The notes: generated from the letters alone by a model not told the origin. A DNA stretch of 64,000 nt from Amphiura filiformis (GCF_039555335.1 NC_092647.1:17889993-17953992), one strand, 5' to 3'; positions 33,760-46,245 are shown, counted from the first letter of the stretch. Translations and numbers: made by a program.

Positions 33760-36690
33760 AATAGCCTTGACCTAAAAAAGGGGCGAGAAGTACCATATTT
33801 ACGGATTCAGGCTAAATTTAAAATTGATATAATACGTTTGTTTATTGATCGATTACAAAAATTAATTTTTATCGTATAAAGAAATTGTATCTGGCGTGAA
33901 TTACACTACAGTTTTTATTCCTAGGGCTCTTTGACTTCTTCAAATAATTTTTTTAATGATAGAGTGAATCCCCTGGCCCTCTATAATTACGCACAAAAGA
34001 TCGACCCCCCTTAAAATACATCAAAGTACATTATGAAGTGATCAAACTATAGAGAGGGCTCTAATTTTGAATTTTACACGATCAGCATAAATTATTATGC
34101 AAGTTTATGCATATTAGATTTATGAAGATGGTGTAAAACAATACTTGTGTGTATTGAATGACACCAAGAACACCTTTATTGAATAATGCAAATTAGTTTG
34201 TATTATGTCTCTTAAAGCCTGTATAATCAGGAGGGTGAAAGTGCATAGGAACAATGTCGGAAACTACGTCACGCTATTGTTCGACCTAGGCTACATATTT
34301 TTCAACGCATGCGTGTTCGTCAATACAGCTTTAGTCTCCTCCACCTTCGCAACACGGTACGTGGAGTGTCTGGAATCACACTGACGGCGGAGGAGAATAC
34401 TAGCTGGTCAGACAGTTTAATTTTATCAAGCATATAATACCTGAACAATCACCGTCATTTGATCGATTTACTACAGAATATATTGTATATTCAAAATATA
34501 ATTTTAATATTGTAAACCTGTTAACTTATATATTTGTGTACTAACGTATAAGGACACGTGAATAAAATCATGTCGAAGACAAAATGGCCGCTAATCCGCC
34601 TATTGTCTAGACCTAGGATACATATTCCGAATGAGGGCAGCAGTCTAGGATGCTTATCCCTTCGTGTAGATCCCTGGTATAATTAGGACGAGGATGTCAA
34701 TCTACCTTTGTCACCCCTTTCCCAACTAACGCAGATTCCGACAAAGTAGGTAACAAAACAGAGCCATGAGGTCTTACAAATTAAGTTCAACCAAGGATAT
34801 TTTGCATCTAAAATGCAGTACATTACAGGCCACAAGACTAGATGTAGAAAAACTACACCAATCTGCGGCCTAACCCCAACCAAAATAGGTCGAGGAGGGT
34901 ACCCAGGAATATGCGTTGATTTGGTTCAGGACATTTGTTCTATAAGTATATTAAAAATAAATATATATTCTATGGTGTTAAATGAGTTACCGCCAAATCT
35001 AGGTAAAACACACCCACTTTGGTAATTTGACCTTTGAACTATTTACATATTCATTATTAATATTACGAATATGTATAATGAATTAATAAGGCTATCGAGT
35101 GGGATAGGACCACAAGTGAATTGAATAGAATCTTCCGTAAAATAGATTGAAATCAATGCTGTATTGATTTGATTAAATCACTTGCAATTGTCACTATAGA
35201 TAAGACTCATAGACTCGAACGCAGGACACATGGGAAGAATATTACACTGTATCGGTGTGTTTTATTTTGGGAAAACCCTAAACTTACACAAGATAATCAT
35301 ATCAGCTTTTCCAGTTTGTCTTTTGGAAAATAAATAAACCATAACAACAAATTTGTTTATTTTGGCTCACCGTATAAACACCTCAAAAGAAATAAGTCCC
35401 CCTCTCAACATGTCGTCATAACATCGTAAGGTTTCATTTTATACCAACAAAACTAACTTTGAAATAATTATATGACTGTTTACTAAGTGCTGTGTGAAAA
35501 TGAGAGATTTCCATAACATTTTTATTTAATAGAATACTGGTTTCAAACTTGGTCAAAGTGTTCCTAATGACTTCCAGATAATTAATTAGTTAGCTGCTCT
35601 ACTTTGTATAATTTTTCTATTTAATAGCTGACAGGGTAGTATTTGCACTTATTGAGAACATTTAATTAGTTTCCGCTGAATGTTATATGCTATAATAATG
35701 CGCATAATTATGCCCCCATCATCATGATTTAATGTTTACATGATAGGCCTACGTCTGTTTTACATGTCAATGTCGTTCCGCGGTTATTCGTTAAAACGAA
35801 AATAATTGCACCTAGGCCTAGATAAAACAACTCTTCCGCATCGATGAATGAAGAAATGAAATAAATTATCGAAAAAATGAAAAAAAACCCAAAACAAACA
35901 ATCTTATTAGAGATGTGACGGCCATACTATGAATTCAAAAGTTCAAAACATTACATGATGTTCCGAAAGTCATAACAGAAGAAGATCAAAAGAAGGTTGA
36001 GTACGGTTGTGGTTATGCCAATAATGGCCCAGAACCACCTTAAGATCTACGCATGACGACATCATGAACTTCTTTTTTTTATTGTCATTGCGTGCTGTAG
36101 GCTTATTTAACTATTCTACTGCTAGCAACATTTGGCATTTATTGAACATTGACTTCAACGTGTACAGCTGTATACCACCACACCATGTTCAACCAAGTTA
36201 GCAGATTTTCTCCTGGTAAATTGGTCAATAAATAAGCAAACATTCTTGGTCTGAGCAATCCGACAGCCTCGCCTCATGTTGACATAAATTAATTGACTGT
36301 AGTATCATTAAAAGATTCTATACGCTATAGCAGAACAACAAGCACATACAGGCAAGTATTTTACCAGTATCAATAAAACTATAATGAGGCTATTAATGTA
36401 GCCCAACTGTACGTACAATCTGGCAATACCGCTAAATCTTAAAGAAATGAAAAATATCTGTTGCAATTTTCGGATTTGCATAAAAGTAATTCTAGTTCAT
36501 CCAAGTTGTAAAACAATTATTTCTTTTAATACAAACACATTCCTTGGTAAGACAACTTTATAGCGCTGTTTGAATATCAACATGAAGTAGTAATGACAAA
36601 TTTAAATGTACACTATCGCCTCTGTAGTTTCCTGATTACATAGACAGCACGATTATTTTATTTTTATTCTGCAACGCTGTGAGGAAGTAA
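33760..36690. other. No gene recognised
   Basis: 34228-34290 is the inverted copy of 475-540. Otherwise AT-rich sequence with no bounded element or exon that I can support. Two TAGGCCTA octamers near 35744 and 35812. Confidence 0.4.
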
Positions 36691-36739
36691 GTAAGCCCAA
36701 ACCCATCGCAATAAGGACGAAAAATGCTTCGCATTTTTC

Positions 36740-37660
36740 GCCCAAAAAGATGACAAGGCAGGTGTTAAAAACTACCGCCCCAACAGTCTATTTCACACGC
36801 GTACAAGATATTCACCAAAATAATCCAAAATAGAGTAAAAGATTCCCGGAAAAGACGAAAATCAACCGAGCGAGCAAGCTTGTTTCAGATGACAATTTCC
36901 AACTACAGATCACCTGCAGGCTATAAACCAACTGATAGAAAAATCCAACGAGTACTAACTCAACCTATGTCTTGGATTCATAGATTATCAGAAATCAGTT
37001 GACTCCATAGAGCACAAGGACATGCTTGCACTAAGAACGCTAAGGGTAAATTAATGATACATCTACATCTTAGAAAAACATAAACACTATCAAGAATACA
37101 TTATAAACAATGATGTCTTAAAAGAGGTGAATATAGAAAGACGAGTGAGGAAGGAAGACACACTGTCCCCAAAGATATTAATATCAGCTTTGGAAGAGGT
37201 TTTCAACGAGCATCTACATGTAGAAAGGAAAAGAATGATTTTCGATGGGGGAACATTAACAGATCTCCGGTTTGCAGATGGTATTGCGTTAACAACAACA
37301 TCAATGAAATATATGGAAGAACAGCTAGACAGTTTGAACAGAGAATGAAAATTGGTTGCCTAAAAATGCACAAATGTAAAACAAACTTCATGACAAACTT
37401 TGCAACAGCAGATACGTCAGATTAAAAGCCAGATGGAGATGTTTCGAAATGCACAAAGACATTTTGACAGACAATACCATACTAATGTCCTTAATTAAAA
37501 GCATTTTCGATCAGTGTGTCTTAACAACTATGACATTTGGAACAGAGACATGGTCAACAACAAAGGGTATGGAACAGAAATAGTCCAGAGGGCTATAGTA
37601 AGAAAAATGCTACATCTCTCATTGCGTGACAAAGTAAGAGACACAGCAAAAAAAAAACTA
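36740..37660 (+). pseudogene. RTE-like LINE, reverse transcriptase part (decayed)
   Basis: Frameshifted plus-strand reading gives NYRPNSLFHT, CLGFIDYQKSVDSIEHKDML (the aspartate block), then the open stretch 37127-37348 with RRVRKEDTLSPKILISALEE and LRFADGIALTT, where the catalytic F-A-D-D is FADG. Then ETWSTTKGMEQK and RAIVRKMLHLSLRDKVRDT, as in the tail of RTE-clade proteins. The loss of the second catalytic aspartate and many stops show it is dead. It resumes after an insertion at 38850. Confidence 0.75.
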
Positions 37661-37689
37661 GATAAAATAAGGCACAAGAGCACAAACTG

Positions 37690-38837
37690 GCTGCACTATA
37701 GCGCAGCCGGCTGCACTCTGGCTGCACTCTAATCTTTGGGGCCAGGCGAGGCCAACTCAAGGTTGGCCCCACTACCTGCGGCCGGCTGCGATAGTAATAG
37801 TTTTCTGTTATCACTTACCTTGCGACCCATATCCAAGACGCAGTGAATTGGATCTAAGGCATAAAAGACTTTTTGTGTAATACATGTAGTAAATAGCCCA
37901 GAGAAACCACAAATCCTTATTGCTACAAAGTGGACAAAAGGAAATCAAGAGACTATAAGCATCACGATGACTGTTTCCTAGATTCCTAGATTCTTTGTGC
38001 AAAGTATACTTCATATTAAACAGAACCCTGTTTGTTTAGCATTATTTTTGTTACACTGTAAATAACTTTTTGATATTTTTTCATTGCGTGCTTATTTCAG
38101 TTCTATCATGTTTCTGTAGTATGACTTTGTAAAAATTGTATCTCGCTTATTCATAATAATAATCAATTGTCAATTGAGCCTATTTGCATTAGGCCTACTA
38201 TAGTTGATTAATCTATATTGTCAAGTTCTAATGGTATTGACCTTGGTGATAATCATATTTACCATATTTATATAATATCCATTGTATTAATAATCTTAGA
38301 TTGTATTTGTAAATGTTGTTATATTTTGTAGGTTTGCATGTTGTATGATAATATTCTGTATTGCCTACGTTTTCTGATAACATTGAATATAACTGATGAA
38401 TGAATGAATGATTTTAGGTGTCCGTGTTTTTATTATTTTATGTATTTCACATAACTATTACATGTACTATGCATTTGACATAAAGATATGCAGTAAGAAT
38501 ACAAAACATAAAAATAGCATACCAGTGTGTTATGGTAAATGGTAATATGAAAGTATGACAATAGGAATAATGGTTTTTTTGGCCACCGCCCCCTAATGCA
38601 AGGAAAAAGGGGGAGAAAGAGGAAAAAGAGAGGAGAGAGAGGAGGAGAGAGGGAGGAGGGGCAGAGAGAAGGGGAATCCATACGATATGCAATACCATAC
38701 GATTATTTGGGCCCCGCCCCTCTCTCCCCCCCCAAGTGCAGGGAAATTTAGTGGATTTGGGCCCCCGCCCCATATAGGCTTGCCCCCCCCCTGGAAAAAA
38801 ATCCCAGCTACGCCGCTGCTGCGCTAGAGTGCAGCCG
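37690..38837. mobile_element. Insertion splitting the RTE-like LINE
   Basis: The LINE tail breaks off near 37660-37690 and resumes near 38850. The insert starts with GGCTGCACTATAGCGCAGCC and ends with GCTGCGCTAGAGTGCAGCC, an imperfect inverted repeat of ~18 bp. Its right part (about 38580-38818) looks like a truncated hAT-type MITE (CAGCTACGCCGCTG end, purine/pyrimidine-rich tracts), so the insert is probably composite. The short doubled CGGCTGCACTCTGGCTGCACTC is at its left edge. Confidence 0.5.
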
Positions 38838-38849
38838 AATTTCGCTCGC

Positions 38850-39050
38850 ATCCCTAAATGAAATGGAAAGGACGTCTGTCCAGAACACAAGACAACAGAT
38901 GGATCATGAGACTACAATGCAACCAAGAACGGGGAAAAGGAGGAGAGGAATACAGAAAAGGAGATGAAGAGACGACATCACCACCTACATGGAAACAACA
39001 GCAAAAGAACGGAAAACAGATGGAGAATGCTGGATGAGGGCTTCACACAG
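38850..39050 (+). pseudogene. RTE-like LINE, C-terminal end
   Basis: Translation gives KWKGRLSRTQDNRWIMRLQC, GKRRRGIQKRR and DDITTYMETTAKERKTDGEC, matching the basic C-terminal tail that follows the RT of RTE-like LINEs (typically H/G-x-x-x-R-x-D-N-R-W then R-R-R-G-x-x-x-x-R-W). It continues the element left off at about 37660. Confidence 0.7.
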
Positions 39051-39059
39051 CAGTAGTTG

Positions 39060-39960
39060 AAATAGCCTGATGAGGTCACGATGAAGTGAGGTAATGAGGA
39101 AGAGGTAATTGAACCGAATCACCCTTGGGCTCCCTCGCAATTGACCCCACAAAACGCAACTTGTCAAAGAACAGTAATATCTAAGTAAAGCAAGCTCTGA
39201 TGGGTAGTGTGCGTTTCCATTCTCTAGGTATCCCTCGAAAGGGATCATAACGATTGTGTTTTAGTGGATATCAGAATCAGTACATTTCCTCCACAGCCTG
39301 CTGCAATTAAGATTTAAACTAACACTCTTTTCGCAAAACTGACTACGCGATTTGCTCTTTTCTAATGGTAGTTCTAATTTTATATATCTCTTCCATGTTC
39401 GATTATGGAATTGTCTGCCCGATAAATATTGTACATTGTACTTAATTTGTTTATGAAATACCCTTGTTTTTGGAATTTTTTGTTTCACTTTCGTATTCTG
39501 CAAATTAGTCCTGGCCCTGTCCTACAGAGTACAGACCCGTATACATTTTTCAAAGAGGAAAGTTTGAAAGTCGATTCGAGTAGGGTATGCATGTCTTCCA
39601 AATTCTACTAGGTGGAAAATTCCAAACCCGGGCAAACTCTGTATATGGCCATTTTTCAAAATGGCCGCCAAAATGTACTTATGAACCAGGTAAAATGACA
39701 ATAACTCTGAAACTACTTGACCTAGAGGGGTGATTGAGGTGTCTATCCCTACTAAATCAAGGCTGTCTGATTGAATGAAGGGGGTTTCATGGATGTCTGA
39801 GGTCCATGACAAGTATTGTTACTGCAGCAAATACTAGACTTGCTTCAAGCCATTGCCACAGTTACCATGGTTACCTGACATGATTTCCATTCCATGATGA
39901 TGGGAGACGGAACTACCATCAATGAAGCCCCCCAAATGCCGACTAGTCTCGACTAGGCTA
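39060..39960. other. No gene recognised
   Basis: Includes a small palindromic tract around 39646-39668 (ATGGCCATTTTTCAAAATGGCCGCC). No exon or bounded element identified. Confidence 0.35.
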
Positions 39961-39964
39961 TCCG

Positions 39965-40523
39965 TAAGGGAACAACCCAAAAGTTCGATGAAGTCCTATA
40001 AACGAAATTCCTTTCGTTAGAAGGCCAACCCCTCCCCCTCCCGTCTAACGTAAGTGTCAAATATCAAAAATTCCAACCAGTATTCATATGATACAGGGCC
40101 CGTCGCTATGGGGGATGGGGTTGTGGAGGGGTGCGATAATGCTAGGATATTGATAACGTTTATGGAAGAAACAAATATTCTATTTTATTTTTAAATATTT
40201 TTCTTCATACCTTTTTTGGCACGAAAAAAAGGACTTGCTGGATTTTCAAATAAAAAAAATCAAAGTGTGGTACAGCTGCTTTAAAAATAAACTTGCGAGT
40301 TGCAGGTTACGACTACTGTACTCTCTATTGATTTGAAATCATTTTGAAGCAACCACTGTAAAATATCAAATTTGAAAATGATATATTAAATCCTTAAAAA
40401 GATCAACTTGGACCGATGTTTTAACAACTTTTTACCAACGTAATCAGACTTTTTGACGCCCTCTCTCCCTAGCGAAAGGACTTTCGTTGATAGGATTTCG
40501 TCGAACTTTTGGGTTGTTTCCTA
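39965..40523. mobile_element. MITE family J, copy 1
   Basis: ~560 bp with terminal inverted repeats: left TAAGGGAACAACCCAAAAGT followed by TCGATGAAGTCCTAT, right its reverse complement with few changes (ATAGGATTTCGTCGAACTTT then TGGGTTGTTTCCTA). Inner CGAAA..CCTTTCG also pairs. No coding capacity. A second, more diverged copy is at 51200-51695. Confidence 0.75.
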
Positions 40524-40529
40524 AGAAAT

Positions 40530-42085
40530 GTAGTGGTTTTAACAAAGACTTAGTGAAAGAGTATACGAGATAGGCCTACTCTTTATTAAGCCATTACGAT
40601 GTACAATGCATAACATGCACTTTAATCAAATGTCCCAAGAGCTTACAATCATGATTCCGATAGTAACAGTTTTTCAGTTATTTGCCAAACTGTGGTAGAA
40701 ACTATCGTGGATGCAGTAAGCTACTCCATAACTATACGAACACCATGTGAAAAAATCGGACTACCCGACTTTAAATACAAATCTTCATTCTTATTTACAT
40801 TTAATGTTGTAAACGCACAGAAAAAGAATAATCTAAAATAACCGATGCAGTAAGTGAAGACCAATCAATTAGGTTGCTCTATATTTCAGCGTTCCGTTAT
40901 TTACAACTTTATGTAGTTAACTAATTATTTTAAAAAGCGAAGTGGGTCATATGCAACTTATGCAAGTCATGTTTAATATATCTGCCTTTACTTTTCAAGG
41001 CCAATAGTACAACAGTACAAAGTACACGAACTCCATATCAACACTGTGTTTTGTGTTTTAATGCTTCAGAAACCTGAGCAATTTTAAACCATACAAGCCG
41101 TACACATCAAGCAGAACAAACTATCGAGTTAATTTTATCATAATTATTTACCTGTATTAAAATCTCATATACTGTGCGCGTAAATCCATCCAATCCGGTC
41201 AATGTACCCAAGGTAATCCGCCTCTTAACAGCTATTTAATACGACTATGGCGAAAAAGGAGTGCCAAACACAGGGGTGTGGGGGTGTGTGTGTGCATAAT
41301 CAGCAGCGCCCAAGAACGATAATACCGAGAAGTCAGTGCGCATGCGCACAGCATGACGATTCAGGCTTTTTCGATCGCGCGTGAGAATTTAGGGTTTTCC
41401 CGTTTAGTGACACGTACGCATCATTATTCACTGTGTCATGTTCACTGGTGGAAAAGAAGTAGGCTATATCTGGTTGAAATGACGAAATAAAAGTGAATGT
41501 TTCAATATGATATATAAAAATAGTATACTTTTGTAGAGTAAGACCAATAGGCTGTCTTAAATAAATTTGGTATCGGAAAAAATAGGACCAAATGTTTCTT
41601 GGTATAGACGGAATCAGCATAACATGTACTCTCTCCCTATATAATGCCTCCAGTCCCAAACCTTGAGTAAAAGATCACCGAACTTTACTCAGGGTAAAAT
41701 TGTGTTTAAAAGCATAGCAATGTATTTCACTTGTCGTGTCGCCTGTAATGCTATATTAAATATAATTGCGGACCTAACCTGTCCGAATTTAGCCAGCCAA
41801 CCGATAACCATAATACGCCCAATGTATAAAAAAAAACACCTAACAACAATATCGCCTATTATGTACAACTATTATAGGTGTCGATATCACGACTTCATGA
41901 ATATTGATTATCATCATTTTCCAATATGTCAGCGCTCAAATCGGACACAATTGATGAATAAAAAGCTTCAATCCGTTGGCAATGGGTAGTGAGAGGTGTA
42001 ACCACTGACCACCCCATCCAAGACCGAGAGGTATCGTCTGCCATCTGGATGCCCGAACTGTTCTAAATCTGAGGATGCTTTCAGT
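40530..42085. other. No gene recognised
   Basis: AT-rich non-coding DNA apart from the CpG-containing palindrome at 41336 and the adjacent GTGTGG repeat (41274-41293). Minus and plus ORFs near 41333-41989 have no family signature. Confidence 0.35.
41336..41349. promoter_or_regulatory. NRF1-type palindrome GTGCGCATGCGCAC
   Basis: A perfect 14-bp palindrome containing TGCGCATGCGCA, an exact match to the NRF1 consensus YGCGCAYGCGCR. Such sites are usually close to CpG-type promoters in animals. No gene start could be identified beside it, so a promoter is only a possibility. Confidence 0.4.
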
Positions 42086-42189
42086 TTATGTCATTTATAG
42101 TGTACACCCCCACCGCACCGCCTAGATGAGGGGGCCAGCGAACCCTAACCCTTCCATCCCCACACACACACTTAAACTTTTCTCGCTAC

Positions 42190-42229
42190 AAGTAAGTTAA
42201 AGAGCCTCGAATGGACGGATCAAAACGGA
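42190..42229 (+). pseudogene. Older LINE, left part (interrupted)
   Basis: The end of this stretch reads in frame into 45551 once the younger LINE and one copy of AAACGGA are removed (SLEWTDQNGPDFT across the junction). It is therefore the upstream piece of the endonuclease ORF whose continuation is at 45544-45730. How far it extends to the left is unclear. Confidence 0.5.
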
Positions 42230-42243
42230 AACGATCCATGCCT

Positions 42244-43493
42244 GCACAACGACTACGTGAATTATTACACTAATTATTATACTGATACTAAGTTAAGAGA
42301 TGTTACTAACGAATCTTCTGAAAATTTGTCACTCCTTAATTTTAACATCAGGAGTCTGGATAAGAACTTTGATTCGTTTAGAGATTACATGTGTACTATT
42401 GATATTGACTTTCATGTTAGCTCATGTTATAGGATTGGTGGAAACGTGGTTAAAAGAAAAGCCACATGATTATTTTAATGTTAGCGGTTATAATCTTGAA
42501 TTTGCAAACAGAAAGAATAAAGGCGGTGGTGGCGTTTGCCTCTATATGAAGAACAACATACATTATAAACTCCGTGATGACTTGGATGGTATTGAACATC
42601 CTGAATATGTTGAAAGTCTCTTTCTAGAAATAGAAAGAACAGGATTGCAAAATATTGTTATTGGTGTTGTATATAAACCTCCTGATCAAGGGATACATGA
42701 ATTCAATAAGTATATAGATGGAGTTCTGTCGATTATTAATAAAGAAAATAAACTTGTATACTTGATGGGTGATTTTAACATTAATTTGTTAAATGAAGAT
42801 GTTCATGTACCTACTGCTGAATTTCTAAATACTATGTCATCTTATTCCTTATATCCATGTATTACAAAGCCTACAAGAATTACCACAAAAACAGCTACTC
42901 TTATTGATAACATTTTTACCAATTGTTATACATGTCAAACATCTGGAATCATGGTAACAGATATAACCGATCACTTTCCAATCTTTCTATCTACAAGTTT
43001 AAATTTGTACAGAAAGATTGATAATCTTCAAGGTACCTGTAATTTTAACATACGGTGTAAAACTGAGCAAAATGTACAAAAATTTCAAAATGAGCTGAAA
43101 AACGTAGACTGGGATTTTATTTGTTCATCTGATGATGTAAATATGTCATATAATAAGTTCGTTGAAAAATTTATGCTACTTTATGATGAGTGTATTCCAA
43201 AATGTAAACCCAACAAGAGGGCCAAGAAACATGACCCTAGATGTCCTTGGATAACTAAAGGGTTAGTGAAATCGATTCGTAGAAAGAATATATTGTACAA
43301 GAAATCAATCAAAAAACCAACAGAGGAAAACATTTCTAAATATAAATCATATCGTAGTAAGCTAACATCTTTACTCCGACTGGCAAAACGTCATTATTTT
43401 TCTTCATTGCTTGAAAGAGAAAGGTACAGTATGAGAAATACTTGGAAGATTCTCAACAATATATTGAGAAGTAAAGTAATGGGGAAACAATAA
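42244..43493 (+). pseudogene. Younger LINE: EEP endonuclease and linker
   Basis: Begins LLNFNIRSLDKNFDSF (the N of the active site), shifts frame near 42425 into LVETWLKEKPHDYF (the E motif), then GGGVCLYMKNN, VIGVVYKPPD, YLMGDFNINLL (D-x-N), TLIDNIFTN and VTDITDHFPIFLS (D-H motif), followed by a basic linker with CPWITKGLVKSIRRKN and LLRLAKRHYFSSLLE. These are the full set of EEP endonuclease motifs in LINEs. The N-terminal ~55 residues of the long open frame that starts at 42300 are in the wrong frame; the true beginning is near 42244 in another frame. Confidence 0.88.
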
Positions 43494-44536
43494 CAAATCC
43501 TAAGATAATTGCTGATAAGTTCAATGAGTATTTTTCAAATATTGGACCCAAGCTAGCACAAAGTATAAGCCATACTGGTAAAGATTTTTGTGATTATCTA
43601 AAAATCCAAATAGTTCTACATGTTTCTTTAACCAACCACTGAAGAAGAAATTCTGAAAATTATTGCAACTTTGGGTAGTAGAAAAGTCCAGGTCACGATG
43701 GTATAGGATCCGATATTGTTAAAAGAGTTGCGAATGAAATTGCATATCCACTGCAAAGGATTTTAAATCTCTCTTTAAACACAGGTGTTGTGCCAGATGA
43801 TTTAAAAATGGCAAAGGTAGTTCCAATATACAAAAAAGACAACCCTGAAATGTTTGGTAACTACAGACCAGTTTCAGTGTTACCATGTTTTTCTAAATTG
43901 CTTGAACGGATTGTGTATAATAGATGTATTGATTTTTTAAATAAGTTCAATGTTTTGTATGATAAGCAGTATGGCTTTAGAAGCAACCATTCCACATATA
44001 TGGCAGTTTTGGATTTTGTATGTGACATTGAAAATGCAAGTAGTGAAAAGAAACACACAGCTGGTATTTTTATGGACCTGTCAAAAGCATTTGACACCAT
44101 AAATCATAATATTTTGATAAGCAAACTGGAACACTACGGTTTTAGAGGAGTAACATCTCAATGGTTTTCAAATTATCTTTCTGAGAGAAAACAATATGTG
44201 TCATACAATTCAGAAGTCTCATCTTATGAACCGATTTTATGTGGCGTTCCACAAGGATCAATATTGGGTCCTCTGCTTTTCATCATCTATATGAATGACA
44301 TCGCTCACACATCTGAATTACTGTCATTTATTTCATTCGCTGATGATACCACTGTTTTCTACTCACATGAAAATATTAATGAACTCTGTAATGTAATTAA
44401 TAATGAACTGAGGGAGGTAATTAACTGGTTCAAAGCTAACAAACTTTCACTCAATGCCAAAAAGACAAATCTCATGTTTTTAGGTACTGTGTCCAAAACC
44501 AAGGAAATCAATGACAATAATATTGTAATATCTTAA
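43494..44536 (+). pseudogene. Younger LINE: reverse transcriptase
   Basis: 43494-43789 carries the entry region in broken frames (IIADKFNEYFSNIGP, PTTEEEILKIIATLG, PGHDGIG). From 43790 it is open: VVPIYKKDNPEMFGNYRPVS, LERIVYNRC, YGFRSNHST, FMDLSKAFDTINHNIL (first catalytic aspartate), GVPQGSILGPLLF and SFADDTTVF at about 44336-44359 (catalytic pair), then NKLSLNAKKTNLM. All RT blocks are present. A TAA at 44534-44536 ends the frame, while the sense reading continues beyond it. Confidence 0.92.
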
Positions 44537-45148
44537 GATGGTTGTAAACTGGCTCGTGTTAAAGAAGCCAAATTCCTGGGTCTAACTATTGATGAAAATC
44601 TTTCTTGGAAGAAACAGATTGTTAATATTTGTAATGTGTCTTCTCGAAATATTGGCGTTTTGAACAAGGTGAAGCATTATTTACCCGAACAAACTTTGTA
44701 TAACCTTTACTGTTCACTAGTTGTACCCTATTTTAATTACGGTATTTTACTTTGGGGAAATGCAAACAAGGCATATCTGAACAAATTATTTAAGCTACAA
44801 AAAGAGCTTTAAGAATAATATCTCATAGTCCGTATTTAAGTCATTCAAGACCACTTTTGATAAATATAATGTTCTTGATATATTTGATATGTACAAGAAA
44901 GAGTTGTCTATTTTATGTATAAGTATACCCAAGGTATGTTACCAAAATCATTTGATGCTATGTTTAAGAGTCTTAAGGATATTCACAGTTATAATACTAG
45001 AAATAAGCATAATTACCAACTGCACAAAACAAGTACTGTTGTCTCAAATGGTCCAAAAATTTGGAATCAAATACCTTATGAGATTAGACAGGCTACCAAC
45101 ATTTCTCTCTTTAAGAGAGGAGTACATGCCTTACTGAATGACAAGTAG
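44537..45148 (+). pseudogene. Younger LINE: C-terminal tail
   Basis: Continues in the frame of the RT with AKFLGLTIDENLSWKKQI and YFNYGILLWGN. It shifts near 44810 and again later, and ends with TVVSNGPKIWNQIPYEIRQ and a TAG at 45146-45148. The W-x-x-x-P block is the usual terminal motif of CR1/Jockey-type proteins. Followed by the 3' untranslated region to 45543. Confidence 0.85.
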
Positions 45149-45543
45149 ATCCAAGCATGTTTTGCTTCATTATTATAGTGTGATATTTCTGTTAATCATT
45201 CTATTAAATCATTGCCTCCACTTAATATGTCATCTCAAAGTTGTTTATCATTGCTTTTATCCTTTATATCAGTGTTTGTAATTTGCTATATGTTAATGTT
45301 AAATACTCATGATTATAGTACAATATTATATTTAAATTGATTCATTATATTTGTGTTTAAATTTTTTGGCTACAGATCCTCGTTTTGTTTTTGTTCTGTT
45401 TTAATTTGTGTAATTTAATTATACAGGGGGTGCAGCATTTACAGGCTTCGCTTATCGTTGTACCTCCTCCATCGTGTTGTACTTTTTATAATTATTGTAT
45501 TTTGTTGTAATTTTTGATGGAAATAAATAAATCTGATTGATTG

Positions 45544-45735
45544 AAACGGACCTGACTTTACTATAGAAGTGAACATCAGAGAACTACGTTCGAATATATA
45601 GGTGACCTGTCCAATCTCTGCCATGAACTAAAGCCATCCATTATTGCCATGGTGGAAACCTTCTTGGATGCTTCTGTGAATGATGTTGCTGACTGCATAA
45701 CCTCTGGTGGATACCTGTGACGGCCAGGAAAGACT
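45544..45735 (+). pseudogene. Older LINE, endonuclease piece (continuation)
   Basis: Reads VNIRELRSNI, a 2-base shift, then HELKPSIIAMVETFLDASV and DCITSGGYL, the N-terminal EEP endonuclease motifs (E in VETFLD). It joins in frame to the 42190-42229 piece when the younger LINE is removed. The element is cut short near 45735, beyond which the RLE-type LINE begins. Confidence 0.65.
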
Positions 45736-45839
45736 GGATGACTGGGGTAAAAGTACCAATGACTGCTGGAAAGACAGCTGAGGCCGGGTAAATAGCCGGG
45801 ATTGGGACACAGGTTGGCAACTTAAACTAGTAAGTTTTA

Positions 45840-46075
45840 TTATGTCGCCTCCAGAGCTGTCCGAGAGGGGAGGAAGATCAGCTCACCGGCCGGATTTAAC
45901 GATGATGAAATTGGAAATGAAATTAGACCAAGGGAAGTCCCAAGGTCGGAACAGAATGGCTGCTATGCCTATGAAACCTGTGGAAAAGAGTGCATGCCCT
46001 CAAGCCACAGCCGGGCAGCGCAGCACATCAAGCCCATTGTAGGAAAGCGTAGGAGAAAGGAACTTCGAGCAATGC
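45840..46075 (+). pseudogene. RLE LINE: N-terminal zinc-finger-like segment
   Basis: In a frame different from the annotated-length ORF, 45950-46070 reads CYAYETCGKECMPSSHSRAA then QHIKPIVGKRRRKELRAM. C-x2/5-C...H...H spacing resembles the C2H2-type fingers at the N-terminus of RLE LINEs that bind target DNA. The spacing is only approximate. Confidence 0.5.
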
Positions 46076-46245
46076 CTCTATGCCTGCACTTCATAAGCCG
46101 AGTCAATCAGGAAATGAACATTTACATAACCACAGAGCCAACCTGAAGGATGATTACTTCCTACATCAGAAGAAGGACCACCTGGACATCAAGAAAGTCT
46201 GTGGCAAGATGGAATCTAAACCAAGATTAAATCTACCTAAAGCTG

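Larger units (their letters stand above)
42230..45543 (+). mobile_element. Younger EEP-type LINE inserted in an older LINE
   Basis: ~3.3 kb: endonuclease-RT-tail coding region from about 42244 to 45148, a ~390-bp 3' untranslated region and a tail AATAAATAAATCTGATTGATTG. A 7-bp AAACGGA precedes (42223-42229) and follows (45544-45550) and is a good candidate target-site duplication. It belongs to the CR1/Jockey superfamily by domain order; I cannot name the clade reliably. At least a frameshift near 43480, one or more lesions in 43494-43790, an in-frame TAA at 44534-44536 and a frameshift near 44810 inactivate it. Confidence 0.85.
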
